DNA from: Peptococcaceae bacterium BRH_c23 | Lineage (GTDB): Bacteria; Bacillota_B; Desulfitobacteriia; Desulfitobacteriales; Desulfitobacteriaceae | NCBI GenBank assembly: GCA_000961805.1 | Contig: LADV01000160.1 | Location: forward strand, 1 to 11,414 | Direction: 5' to 3' | Length of the DNA: 11,414 nt | Shown: positions 1 to 7,760 of the stretch, piece after piece | Position numbering within the stretch: the stretch's first letter is position 1 | Layout of the letters: the number at the start of each line of letters is the position of its first letter | Notes under the pieces: model-generated | Databases searched by the model: none | The model's input: only the letters and a program-made list of their open reading frames with translations | Told to the model about the DNA's origin: nothing | Translations under genes and position numbers: made by a program

Positions 1-62
1 AGGTTGCCGTCTTCTTTCGTCATATCCTGATTACAACAAATTACTTTAATCGGTTCGTTCAT
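1..62 (-). CDS. Unidentified protein, N-terminal 20 residues only
   Basis: The gene starts at an ATG at 62 and runs off the left edge of the window. A GGGTGGTGAG-type ribosome binding site lies a few bases upstream. The visible residues begin MNEPIKVICCNQDMTKEDGN, which is a hydrophilic start followed by a short strand ending in a Cys-Cys pair (residues 9 and 10). There is no signal peptide in what can be seen. I do not recognise the family and assign no function. It belongs to a separate transcription unit from the hyd operon, because a promoter-like element and an inverted repeat lie between hydF and this start. Confidence concerns the existence of a gene, not its identity. Confidence 0.55.
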   Translation of the reverse strand, partial: MNEPIKVICCNQDMTKEDGN

Positions 63-86
63 TGACTCACCACCCTTCTCATATAG

Positions 87-105
87 TATAGGGGTCTACC
101 CTATA
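87..105. repeat. Inverted repeat TATAGGG-N5-CCCTATA, possible operator
   Basis: A perfect 7-bp inverted repeat is separated by five bases (GTCTA). It ends 25 bp before the start codon of the left-edge gene, in its leader or promoter. GC-tract half-sites flanked by AT are typical of operators for CsoR/RcnR-type repressors, but the GGG-then-CCC order here differs from the copper CsoR sites I recall, so this assignment is only a guess. A small RNA hairpin in the leader is the alternative. Confidence 0.35.
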
Positions 106-190
106 TTCCTCGTTAAAAAAATAAACCATAATTGGCTCGGAAAAATAAAATGTGTGCTGTTCAGATTAGGATGATACCACCCCCATCCAT

Positions 191-250
191 ATTTAAAATA
201 ATAGACTATTAGTTTGAAAAACCTTTGAATAAAAGTTAACGTTTTTGTAA
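191..250 (-). promoter_or_regulatory. Shared promoter element, copy A (upstream of left-edge gene)
   Basis: On the minus strand this reads ATTACAAAA, then TTCAA (starting at 229), TTCAA (starting at 218), then a TATTAT -10-like box (203-198). The two TTCAA repeats are 11 bp apart and the second begins 15 bp upstream of the -10 box, the same geometry as in copies B and C. There is no TTGACA-like -35 box. The section 213-255 matches 10063-10105 at 34 of 43 positions. A transcript starting near 191 would have a leader of about 130 nt. Confidence 0.5.
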
Positions 251-395
251 TACTTACGTAATGATAAAACACAAATGTGTGTCTTTGATGAAAATAATAT
301 GAATTACTTATGAAACATAAACATTTAATATTCTTTTTATTTTTTTGCTGTTACTCATGTAGTCCTAGCCGACGTCTCAAGATTGGTTGAACGAC

Positions 396-1637
396 TCAAT
401 CTATATCAACATCTATCTCATCCATCATCTCTTGTAACGCCGGAAAAGGTGATAAAGCCCGCCGTAATATCCCCATCAAATAAGCGATACACACCCCGTA
501 ATTAACTATCGGCACCCCGGCCTCCTGCACCTTCGCCAGCCGCGCTAACATTTCGCGCCGGGTGATCATACACCCTCCGCAATGAACAACAAGTTTAAAC
601 TCAGAAAGGTTGGCCGGGAAGCTATTCCCGTTGCTAAAATGAAATTCCAGCTCGCCACCCACCTCCTGGCGCAACCAACGTGGTATCTTGACTTTGCCTA
701 TATCATCTTCCGTGCTGTGATGGGTACAGGCTTCGCTGATTAGCACCTTGTCTCCTGGACGTAGTTTGGCGATGGCTTTGGCTCCGGCCACCAGTGTCAG
801 CAAATCTCCTTTATTACGGGCAAACAGAATAGAGAAAGACGTTAAGAGTACCTCAGGCGGAGTGTCGGCGTCCGCTTTGAGAAAGACCTGGGAGTCCGTG
901 ATCACGATTTTCGGCTTACGGTTCAAAGTGGCGATGCACTCTTTTAATTCTCTTTCTTTGGCGACATAGACCATGGCATCATGGTCCAGAATATCCCGGA
1001 TCGTCTGCACCTGGGGCAGGATCAAACGCCCTTTGGGGGCCGCCAAATCAATGGGTACTACCAGAACAGCCAGATCACCGGGATCCAACAAATCTCCAAC
1101 AATTGTCTGCTCATCCCAGGCCACCGGTGCGTTTCTAACCATGGTCATTTTCAGCTCCGCTAGACCCGTACGCCGCAAAGTGCTGGTCATAACCGGCTTA
1201 AGCCCGAATTTTTCTTCGATTTCTGCCGGTTCATCGGCCGGAACCGAGCGTAAATCCGTTTTATTCAGTATTACGATCAAAGGTAATTTTTTTTCCTGCA
1301 CCCGCCGGGCAATTTCCAGTTCCAACTCCGATATGGAGTTACCGGTTACCAAAACCAGAAGCACCATATCGACTTGTTCTAGCACCTCCAAGGAACGCTG
1401 CACCCGTAGAGCACCCAATTCACCGCTGTCATCGATTCCCGCTGTATCAATAATCATCACCGGACCCAATGGCAGGATCTCCATTGCCTTAAAAACCGGA
1501 TCCGTGGTAGTACCGGGCACCTCAGACACCAAGGCAATCTGTTGATTGGTCAAAGCATTAATCAAACTGGACTTACCGACATTGCGACGGCCAAAAATGG
1601 CAATGTGCAGGCGGTTACCACGTGGAGTAGTTTCCAT
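396..1637 (-). CDS. hydF: [FeFe]-hydrogenase maturation GTPase HydF
   Basis: HydF is the scaffold that receives the 2Fe subcluster built by HydG and HydE and delivers it to apo-HydA in the cytoplasm. This 413-residue protein has the family's usual size and layout. An N-terminal Era-like GTPase domain carries the P-loop GRRNVGKSS (16-24), the PGTTTDP switch I segment (41-47), DTAG (64-67) and NKTD (125-128). A middle dimerisation region follows. The C-terminal cluster-binding domain has C304-x-H306 and H352-C353-G-G-C356, the HydF signature CxH...HCxxC that holds a [4Fe-4S] cluster. The ATG at 1637 is preceded by AAGGAG at good spacing. It is the last gene of the operon, 12 bp after aspA. No defects are visible. 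Confidence 0.97.
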   Translation of the reverse strand: METTPRGNRLHIAIFGRRNVGKSSLINALTNQQIALVSEVPGTTTDPVFKAMEILPLGPVMIIDTAGIDDSGELGALRVQRSLEVLEQVDMVLLVLVTGNSISELELEIARRVQEKKLPLIVILNKTDLRSVPADEPAEIEEKFGLKPVMTSTLRRTGLAELKMTMVRNAPVAWDEQTIVGDLLDPGDLAVLVVPIDLAAPKGRLILPQVQTIRDILDHDAMVYVAKERELKECIATLNRKPKIVITDSQVFLKADADTPPEVLLTSFSILFARNKGDLLTLVAGAKAIAKLRPGDKVLISEACTHHSTEDDIGKVKIPRWLRQEVGGELEFHFSNGNSFPANLSEFKLVVHCGGCMITRREMLARLAKVQEAGVPIVNYGVCIAYLMGILRRALSPFPALQEMMDEIDVDID

Positions 1638-1649
1638 GATTTTTTCTCC

Positions 1650-3059
1650 TTATCTTCTAATCCGACCCGGCCGGGTCACCTTGTCCGCTCTGATGATTTC
1701 ATCCAGTTCTTCGGCCGTAAAGAGCCCGGCAGCCAGGACAGTATCCCGCACCGAACGTCTCGAAGCCAAAGCTTCTTTGGCCAAAGCAGCAGCCACATCG
1801 TAACCCAGCAAAGGGCTGATAACCGTAATGATTCCGGTGCTGTTATCCAAGTACTCGCGACACTTGGCGGTTTCCGCCCTGATGCCGGAAATACAACGTT
1901 CTGCCAGTAATAACATTGCCTTGCTCAGATTGTGCATAGCCGGCAATAAATTCGCCGCGATCAAAGGCAAAAATCCGTTTAATTCCAGCTGCCCACCCTG
2001 AGCAGCCAAAGTGATCGCCAGATCCTGAGCCATGATCTGATAGCCTACCTGAGTGACTAGTTCCGGCAACACGGGATTGACCTTACCCGGCATGATTGAA
2101 GAACCGACCTGTAAATCCGGCAGTAGGATCTCACCCAAGCCGGCACGCGGCCCGGAAGATAGTAGGCGCAAATCGGCCGTGATTTTGATTAAACTGGTGG
2201 CATTGGCTTTAAGCAAACCGGATACTTCGACAAAAACATCGGCATTCTGCGTTCCATCAATCATATTCTCCTGGCGTGCCAAACCTAAGCCACTCAGTAA
2301 GCGCAGGCGCTCGATCACCATATAGATGTATTTGCGGGACGCATTTAGCCCAGTGCCGATGGCTGTGCCGCCTAGGTTGACCTGGCGCAGCCTCTCTTCC
2401 ACCTTATACAGGCGCCAGCGGTCACGGGCGATGGCTTCAGCCCAAGCGGCAAATTCCTGGCCCAGGGTTATCGGCACGGCATCCTGCATTTCGGTGCGCC
2501 CCACTTTGAGAACGCCGGCAAACTCCGCTTCCTTAGCCTGTAAAGCGCCCTGAAGGGTGGCACATGACTCAGCCAGGTGCCGTAGGAGCCTGATGGCGGC
2601 AAGACGTAAAGCGGTAGGATATACGTCATTAGTTGACTGAGACATATTCACATGGTTTAGGGGATGAACCAGGGAATAATCTCCCTTGTTTCCGCCCAGT
2701 AATTCGATCGCCCGGTTGGCAATGACCTCATTCACATTCATATTGGTTGAAGTACCAGCCCCGCCCTGCAAAGCATCTACAATAAACTGGTCGGCGAAGC
2801 GTCCTTCCGCCACCTCAGCCGCCGCCTGCGCGATGGCATTGCCTAGGGTCGGTTCTAATTCCTTCAAGGTCAGATTGGTTTCAGCCGCTGCCTGTTTTAC
2901 CAAACCTAGGGCTTTGATTAACTCCGGGTGCACGGGCTGCCCGGAAACACTAAAGTTTTCGGCAGCGCGCAACGTGTGAATCCCGTAATACGCTTCCGCG
3001 GGAATCTCCCTAGTTCCCAGCAAATCCTCTTCACGGCGGAATTTCACTTCTATCACCAT
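1650..3059 (-). CDS. aspA: Aspartate ammonia-lyase (aspartase), in the hydrogenase maturation operon
   Basis: The enzyme deaminates L-aspartate to fumarate and ammonium. The 469-residue product matches the roughly 470-residue aspartase/fumarase superfamily. Visible conserved segments are TSTNMN (103-108), STND (142-145), and the flexible-loop signature GSSIMPGKVNP (319-329) that carries the catalytic serine. The absence of other aspartase paralogs in view and the TSTNMN/GSSIMPGKVN pattern favour aspartase over fumarase, though activity cannot be read with certainty. I chose the ATG at 3059. An in-frame TTG at 3110 would add 17 residues that do not look like the family and has no better ribosome binding site; the site for 3059 is itself weak (TTAGGAATCGG, 13 nt away). 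The gene lies between hydE (81 bp) and hydF (12 bp), an arrangement I recall from other Clostridia. It may supply ammonium for the bridging dithiomethylamine ligand (inference). Confidence 0.9.
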   Translation of the reverse strand: MVIEVKFRREEDLLGTREIPAEAYYGIHTLRAAENFSVSGQPVHPELIKALGLVKQAAAETNLTLKELEPTLGNAIAQAAAEVAEGRFADQFIVDALQGGAGTSTNMNVNEVIANRAIELLGGNKGDYSLVHPLNHVNMSQSTNDVYPTALRLAAIRLLRHLAESCATLQGALQAKEAEFAGVLKVGRTEMQDAVPITLGQEFAAWAEAIARDRWRLYKVEERLRQVNLGGTAIGTGLNASRKYIYMVIERLRLLSGLGLARQENMIDGTQNADVFVEVSGLLKANATSLIKITADLRLLSSGPRAGLGEILLPDLQVGSSIMPGKVNPVLPELVTQVGYQIMAQDLAITLAAQGGQLELNGFLPLIAANLLPAMHNLSKAMLLLAERCISGIRAETAKCREYLDNSTGIITVISPLLGYDVAAALAKEALASRRSVRDTVLAAGLFTAEELDEIIRADKVTRPGRIRR

Positions 3060-3140
3060 CCCAAGTATCCGATTCCTAAGACCCCAACTTCTTGTAAGAA
3101 AAGAAAACAATACTTATTTCACTGAAAAAAACACTATAAC

Positions 3141-4217
3141 TTATTTCATAATTCGTTTTTGTTTTAATTCATGGGTTCGGATAAACCGACTGCTGTCACC
3201 CCGGCTGAGGTCTGCTGCCATGCCAACGGAATTAATCCTCCGTTCAATACAATACCGGCACTTACCCGACTCATCATTCAGACAAATCTTATTTTGATAT
3301 AGTTCATAAAGTTTCCTCACGGAGGAGGGCGTTAAAAGCGGCATCACAACGTTAGCCCCTGCTTGGAGGGCAAGCTCCCGACCTTGCGGGTGCAGGGTGC
3401 CCATGGCTGTCGCAGCGGGCAATAGAGACTCCGGAAGCAACAAACGGGTTAAAGCAACCATTACCAGGGTATCTTCAACTGTGCCTCCCTTTTCCCCCTT
3501 CAAGGGGGTTTCAGAGTGGGGAATGAAAGGTCCAATTCCCACCATATCCGGTTCCAGCTCTTGGAGATAACATAAATCTTCGGCAAGATCGATATGACTT
3601 TGTCCCGGTAACCCGACCATAAACCCGGCTCCCACCTGATACCCTATTTCCTTTAGGGCCTGTAGGCAGGCCAAACGGTTCTCCAACTTCATAGTAGGGT
3701 GTAGTTTAGCATACAACCGTTCGGAAGCGGTTTCATGCCGCATCAAAAAACGGTCCGCTCCTGCTCGAAAGTACGCTTCATATTCGTCTCTTTTTCTCTC
3801 CCCAATGGACAAGGTAATAGCTACGCCCGGAAACTTATCTTTAATACGTCTGATGATCTTGACAATAATGTCTTTGGTGTACCATAGATCTTCGCCGCTT
3901 TGCAGGACAAACGTCCGGTATCCCAAATTATAACCTTCCTGACAGCAGACCTGGATCTCCTCTGGGGTTAAGCGGTAACGCGAAAGCATAGGGTTAGATG
4001 CCCGAATCCCACAATAGAGACAGTCCTGTCGGCAGTGATTAGAGAACTCAATCAGTCCCCGCAGGTACACCTCGTCACCGTAATGCTTTTTTTTAGTCTC
4101 TAATGCATAGCCAAAAAGAGTTTGCCGATCCTCATCTTTAAGGTTTTGCAAAAGATAAATAATCTCTTCTTTTGTTAATTTATTGGTATTAAAAGCCTTT
4201 GCGATCAGTTCTAACAT
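3141..4217 (-). CDS. hydE: [FeFe]-hydrogenase maturase HydE, radical SAM
   Basis: HydE is a radical S-adenosylmethionine enzyme that acts on the iron-CO-CN-cysteine product of HydG during assembly of the H-cluster 2Fe unit. The cluster motif C-RQD-C-LY-C (CxxxCxxC) is at residues 62-69, followed by a TIM-barrel sequence with VLQSGED and VGIGPFIPH segments typical of HydE. A second, non-essential cluster motif C-x7-C-x2-C is at residues 312-323, almost exactly where Thermotoga maritima HydE has it. I chose the ATG at 4217 (358 aa) because GGTGG lies 5 nt upstream. An ATG at 4229 adds only four residues and has no Shine-Dalgarno sequence, but cannot be excluded. The gene follows hydG by 39 bp. 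A ThiH- or BioB-like role is unlikely given the matches and the neighbours. Confidence 0.96.
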   Translation of the reverse strand: MLELIAKAFNTNKLTKEEIIYLLQNLKDEDRQTLFGYALETKKKHYGDEVYLRGLIEFSNHCRQDCLYCGIRASNPMLSRYRLTPEEIQVCCQEGYNLGYRTFVLQSGEDLWYTKDIIVKIIRRIKDKFPGVAITLSIGERKRDEYEAYFRAGADRFLMRHETASERLYAKLHPTMKLENRLACLQALKEIGYQVGAGFMVGLPGQSHIDLAEDLCYLQELEPDMVGIGPFIPHSETPLKGEKGGTVEDTLVMVALTRLLLPESLLPAATAMGTLHPQGRELALQAGANVVMPLLTPSSVRKLYELYQNKICLNDESGKCRYCIERRINSVGMAADLSRGDSSRFIRTHELKQKRIMK

Positions 4218-4256
4218 CCCTACCACCATCTTTTTGGAAGAATTTTTTCTTTGTAA

Positions 4257-5723
4257 TCATAGATAAATGTCCCGTTCCCCCAGTTCCAACCTTTTGAGAG
4301 CCTCTTCTGTGTAATTCCGGATCTTCTCACTCTTTATTTCCTGTAAATGTTTCAGGATTGTCTCTTCGCCCACTTTCTGAGTCTCCGGTGAAGCATAATC
4401 CAACAGATATTCCTTAAAGGTGAGAATAGCGTTAGGCTGACAGACATTTTGGATCTCGCCGGATTTGGCCAGTGCCATAAACCTGTCCCCAGTTCGTCCC
4501 TGACGGTAACAAGCCGTACAATAACTTGGTAACCAACCCGAGTTACAGACACTATACAATACTTCATCCGGACTCCGATGGTCTTCGACTTCAAATTGGG
4601 GAGATTTCTCCTGGTTGGTAACGGCAGGATGGTCAGTTGTTGTCTTGTCCTGTTTTTCCGCTTCTTTAATGTATCCGCCGACACCGGTACACGAACCAGC
4701 GGAAATTTGGGAAATGCCAATACTCAGCAATCTGTCCCGCAGTTCCGGTCTCTCCCGTGTGGAAGCAATCATACCGGTATAGGGCACTGCTAAACGGATG
4801 ATGGCCACCAACCTCATGAATTCCTCATCACTGACAAGGTAAGGGAAAGTTTCATAATCTACCCCCCGGGCTGGGCGCAAGCGCGGTACAGAGATTGTGT
4901 GCGGCCCCACGCCAAAGCGTTGTTCCAGATGTAAAGCATGCATCATCAAGCCTAAGACTTCGAATTTATAGTCATAGAGCCCAAATAAGACCCCAAAACC
5001 TACATCATCAATCCCGGCGGTCATCGCCCGGTCATGAGCTGTCGTATGCCAATCATAATCTGCTTTGGGGCCAGCGGGATGCATCTTCTGGTAGGTTTCC
5101 CAGTGGTAGGTTTCCTGAAACAAAATATAGGTGCCAATACCAGCATCTTTCAACAATCTGTATTCTTCAACAGTAGTGGCGGCAATATTGACATTACAAC
5201 GCCGGATACTGCCGTTGGCGAATTTGATGTCGTAAATGGTCTTTAAGCAGTCCACTACGTATTCAATAGGACATTCCTCCGGGTGTTCACCGGCTTCCAA
5301 AGCAAGCCGTTTGTGACCCATGCCCTCTAAAACCTTTACCTCTCCTTTTATTTGTTCCATAGTAAGCTTTTGCCTGATGAACTTGTTATCCCGTTTATAG
5401 CCGCAATATACACAGCTATTGATACAATGATCGCTTAGATAGAGAGGTGCAAACAGAACAATCCGTTTTCCGTAGATTCTTTGCTTGATTTCCGCAGCTA
5501 CTTCGTACATCAGGCCTGTTAGTTCTGCATCTTCGTTTTCCAGTAAGACAGCAACTTCGAGTGGAGTCAAACCTTTCGCTGCGCGAGCTTTGGCAATTAT
5601 CATTCGAACTTGAGCAGTCGTCGCCTGTTTCCCTTGTTGCAGTAAATCCTTAATCTCCTGATCATAGATGAAGTCAGCTGCTTGCCATTCCCGATTAAAT
5701 GCTTCTCTTCTTGATAAAGTCAT
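4257..5723 (-). CDS. hydG: [FeFe]-hydrogenase maturase HydG, tyrosine-cleaving radical SAM lyase
   Basis: HydG cleaves tyrosine to p-cresol and dehydroglycine and turns the latter into the CO and cyanide ligands of the H-cluster iron. The 488-residue product has the radical SAM motif C-INS-C-VY-C at residues 100-107. The C-terminal HydG-specific auxiliary cluster motif C402-TA-C405-x22-C428, within CTACYRQGRTG, separates it from the related thiamine enzyme ThiH. I chose the ATG at 5723 because of its strong ribosome binding site. The frame stays open to an ATG at 5897, but that would overlap the end of hydA by 119 bp and add 58 residues unlike HydG. The 55-bp gap after hydA and the shared strand place it in the hyd operon. 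Confidence 0.97.
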   Translation of the reverse strand: MTLSRREAFNREWQAADFIYDQEIKDLLQQGKQATTAQVRMIIAKARAAKGLTPLEVAVLLENEDAELTGLMYEVAAEIKQRIYGKRIVLFAPLYLSDHCINSCVYCGYKRDNKFIRQKLTMEQIKGEVKVLEGMGHKRLALEAGEHPEECPIEYVVDCLKTIYDIKFANGSIRRCNVNIAATTVEEYRLLKDAGIGTYILFQETYHWETYQKMHPAGPKADYDWHTTAHDRAMTAGIDDVGFGVLFGLYDYKFEVLGLMMHALHLEQRFGVGPHTISVPRLRPARGVDYETFPYLVSDEEFMRLVAIIRLAVPYTGMIASTRERPELRDRLLSIGISQISAGSCTGVGGYIKEAEKQDKTTTDHPAVTNQEKSPQFEVEDHRSPDEVLYSVCNSGWLPSYCTACYRQGRTGDRFMALAKSGEIQNVCQPNAILTFKEYLLDYASPETQKVGEETILKHLQEIKSEKIRNYTEEALKRLELGERDIYL

Positions 5724-5729
5724 CCTTTT

Positions 5730-5737
5730 CACCTTCC
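5730..5737 (-). promoter_or_regulatory. Ribosome binding site deciding the hydG start
   Basis: GGAAGGTG lies 6 nt before the ATG at 5723. It selects this start over the open upstream extension, which begins inside the 3' end of hydA. Confidence 0.75.
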
Positions 5738-5778
5738 TTAGCTGGCAGTCTGCATTCTTACAGACAAATTCCACCGCG

Positions 5779-7584
5779 TTATCCCAGACAATCCCTTTTT
5801 GTGGGCAAATGTTCGTTATATATACCTCTATCCGTGTAGTGAGTATGCAATAACTCATGTGATTTGTGTCCCAAGGGGTGTCCAAGAAATTCTGCATATA
5901 AAGACTGAATCAAAGGATTCTCATGAGATTTTCGGAGCTGTTTACCCTCGTCTTCCTGATAAATTGCCGCTAAACGTTTCCTGCGAATTTCGGCTGTGGT
6001 CGGTCTCGGTTGACCTCCGCCACTAATACAGCCGCCGGGACAACCCATAACTTCAATAAAGTGATAAGGCGACTCTCCTTGAGCGATCTGCTCCATTAAG
6101 ATTTTAGCACCCTTAAGCCCGCTGGTTACAGCAACCTTAACCGTCACACCGCCCAGGAACTTATACTCAGGCAACGGATTTTCAATTACCAGATCAGCTG
6201 TCTTAATTCTCTCCAAACCGACGATCGGATGGACATGAAGCCCGTCAAACGGAAGTTCCCGTCCGGTTATAATTTCATAAACTGAGCGTAGGGCGGCTTC
6301 CATAACTCCGCCAGTAACACCGAAAATATCTGCTGCACCGGTCGATAGACCCAGCGGATTGTCGAAGTCGGATTCCGCCAAGGCCCGAAAATCAATCCCG
6401 GCCTCTTTAATCATCCTTGCCAATTCCCGAGTCGTTAGAACAGCATCGACATTGGCCTGGCCACCATTGGTCAGTTCCGGCCGGGTTACCTCAAACTTTT
6501 TAGCGGTACAGGGCATGATCGAGACGACAAAAATATCTTCCGGACGTATCCCGACCTTCTCAGCATAATAGCTCTTTGCCAATGCTCCGAGCATCATATG
6601 CGGCGACTTACAAGTAGAAAGGTGGTCAAGTTCAGCCGGGAATGCGTGCTCGACAAACTTCACCCATCCTGGACTACAACTGGTAATCATCGGTAAGACG
6701 GCACTGCTGCCGTTAAATACTTGCTGGATACGCTGCAAAAATTCGTTGCCTTCCTCCAAGATCGTCAAATCCGCCGCAAAATTGGTATCAAATACATCAT
6801 CAAAACCCATCTCTCGCAAGGCGGTAACCATTTTTCCCGTTACCAGAGTCCCCGGTTCATAACTGAATTCTTCCCCCAGAGCAGCCCGAATCGCCGGAGC
6901 TGTCTGGACAATAACCCGTTTCTTGGTGTCATGCAGGGCGTTCCAGACCTTGGTAATCGCGTCCTTCTCCTGCAAAGCGCCTACAGGACAAACAACCGTA
7001 CACTGACCACAAAAGGCACAGTTTACTGAATTCAGTTGCAGAGCCGCTGCTGGTCCGATCATTGTTTTAAAGCCCCGCTGCTGAGCATTTAGCACACCAA
7101 CACCCTGAATTTCATTACAAACGGTTATGCATCGGCGGCATAAAATGCATTTCGAGGTATCCCGCATGATGGAAGGAGATAAATCATCGAGGACACCTTT
7201 GGACTGTTGCCCGTTAAACCGCACTTCTTTAACTTGAATTAATTCCCCTAGTTTTTGCAGTTCACATGACTGGTTCCGCTCACAGTTCAAACAATCTTTC
7301 GGATGGTCAGAAAGCATTAACTCATAAAGGAGCTTCCGGGCTTTTTGTACCCGCTCCGTTTTAGTGTGAACAACCATGTCCTCTCTAACTGCGGTTATGC
7401 AGGAAGCTTGTAAATTTCTAGCACCTTCCACTTCCACCGCACATATCCGGCAGGAACCATATTTATGAACCCCTTCCAGATAGCACAAGCTAGGAATTAA
7501 GATATTATTCAGCTTGGCTGCTTCCAGAATTGTAGTTCCTTCCTTAACAGTTATCCTTTTATTATTTATAGTTAGATTTATCAT
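5779..7584 (-). CDS. hydA: NADH-linked [FeFe]-hydrogenase, catalytic subunit HydA (HndD type)
   Basis: This subunit reversibly reduces protons to H2 at the H-cluster, in the cytoplasm, as part of the HydABC trimer. The 601 residues have the modular order of HndD/HydA proteins. An N-terminal [2Fe-2S] domain has C34, C45, C48 and C62. A His-Cys3 [4Fe-4S] site has H94, C98, C101 and C107. Two ferredoxin-type [4Fe-4S] clusters use C146-C156 and C189-C199. The H-cluster domain contains L1 TSCSPGW (301-307), L2 MPCTAKKFE (357-365) and L3 EVMGCPGGCISGGGQP (511-526), followed by the small-subunit-like tail with SHENP and LGHKSHELLHTHY. L1 has Ser at the second position of the usual Cys-Cys pair. The start at 7584 is set by GGAGGG 6 nt upstream; an ATG 18 bp earlier overlaps that site. 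The 141-bp gap to hydB is unusually long for this operon. Confidence 0.97.
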   Translation of the reverse strand: MINLTINNKRITVKEGTTILEAAKLNNILIPSLCYLEGVHKYGSCRICAVEVEGARNLQASCITAVREDMVVHTKTERVQKARKLLYELMLSDHPKDCLNCERNQSCELQKLGELIQVKEVRFNGQQSKGVLDDLSPSIMRDTSKCILCRRCITVCNEIQGVGVLNAQQRGFKTMIGPAAALQLNSVNCAFCGQCTVVCPVGALQEKDAITKVWNALHDTKKRVIVQTAPAIRAALGEEFSYEPGTLVTGKMVTALREMGFDDVFDTNFAADLTILEEGNEFLQRIQQVFNGSSAVLPMITSCSPGWVKFVEHAFPAELDHLSTCKSPHMMLGALAKSYYAEKVGIRPEDIFVVSIMPCTAKKFEVTRPELTNGGQANVDAVLTTRELARMIKEAGIDFRALAESDFDNPLGLSTGAADIFGVTGGVMEAALRSVYEIITGRELPFDGLHVHPIVGLERIKTADLVIENPLPEYKFLGGVTVKVAVTSGLKGAKILMEQIAQGESPYHFIEVMGCPGGCISGGGQPRPTTAEIRRKRLAAIYQEDEGKQLRKSHENPLIQSLYAEFLGHPLGHKSHELLHTHYTDRGIYNEHLPTKRDCLG

Positions 7585-7590
7585 TGTTTG

Positions 7591-7596
7591 CCCTCC
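7591..7596 (-). promoter_or_regulatory. Ribosome binding site deciding the hydA start
   Basis: GGAGGG sits 6 nt before the ATG at 7584. The in-frame ATG at 7602 lies upstream of this site and so is unlikely to be the start. Confidence 0.75.
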
Positions 7597-7613
7597 TGTC
7601 ATAAATCGAGCAC

Positions 7614-7760
7614 TTAATTCAAGTATTGACTTTTTGTAAATTCCAGCATCTCGTTCGGGTCTTCACCCGGAATACCCATCATATTTCCGAACCGGGTTCC
7701 AAGCGTTACAGCAACGGCTAGACGCTTAGGCCGGAGAACTTTTCGGGACGAGTTTTTTTT
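7614..7760 (-). other. Coding-like +1-frame continuation after hydB (possible frameshifted hydB tail)
   Basis: After the hydB stop (7726-7728) the +1 reading frame stays open to a TAA at 7614 and encodes a protein-like stretch with TRFGNMMGIPGEDPNEML and ending KSQYLN. The frame passes through a run of eight A in the hydB coding sense (7753-7760). Loss of one A there would join it to hydB and give a protein of about 609 residues instead of 572. No ATG in this frame (7814, 7766 or the tandem ATGs further on) has a convincing ribosome binding site, which argues against a separate small gene. I do not recognise the peptide. It has no cysteines, so it is not a lost ferredoxin domain. It could be a sequencing indel, a slippage site, a decayed remnant, or chance. 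Confidence 0.3.

Larger units (their letters stand above)
63..395. other. 333-bp intergenic region between hydF and the left-edge gene
   Basis: This AT-rich stretch has no ORF with a plausible start and ribosome binding site. It holds an inverted repeat close to the left gene (87-105) and one copy of the shared promoter element (about 191-250). An 8-base palindrome TTACGTAA lies at 254-261. Just after the hydF stop (371-395) there is a weak hairpin with a 7-bp bulged stem and no T tract in the minus-strand sense, so I do not call a terminator. The T-rich stretch around 331-348 is on the plus strand and would be A-rich in the hyd transcript. Confidence 0.6.

Noticed and set aside
300..395. A terminator after hydF
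   Set aside because: The only hairpin is short and bulged, and no T tract follows it on the minus strand. The T-rich run here belongs to the plus strand.
973..1545. A 190-codon plus-strand ORF opposite hydF
   Set aside because: It is the complement of an unmistakable hydF and shows Ser/Arg-rich, low-complexity composition typical of an antisense shadow. The other plus-strand ORFs opposite hyd genes, such as 8141-8671, were rejected for the same reason.
4352..4720. A 122-codon minus-strand ORF inside hydG
   Set aside because: It lies in a different frame of the conserved C-terminal part of hydG, has a basic low-complexity composition and no ribosome binding site.
5724..5897. An N-terminal extension of HydG by 58 residues, overlapping the end of hydA
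   Set aside because: It has no ribosome binding site, does not resemble HydG, and a strong site precedes the ATG at 5723. The overlap would also be unusually long.
7611..7627. AATTCAAGTATTG resembling part of the shared promoter element
   Set aside because: It is on the opposite strand relative to the genes, lacks the paired repeats and the -10 box, and falls within the hydB-hydA gap. Probably chance.
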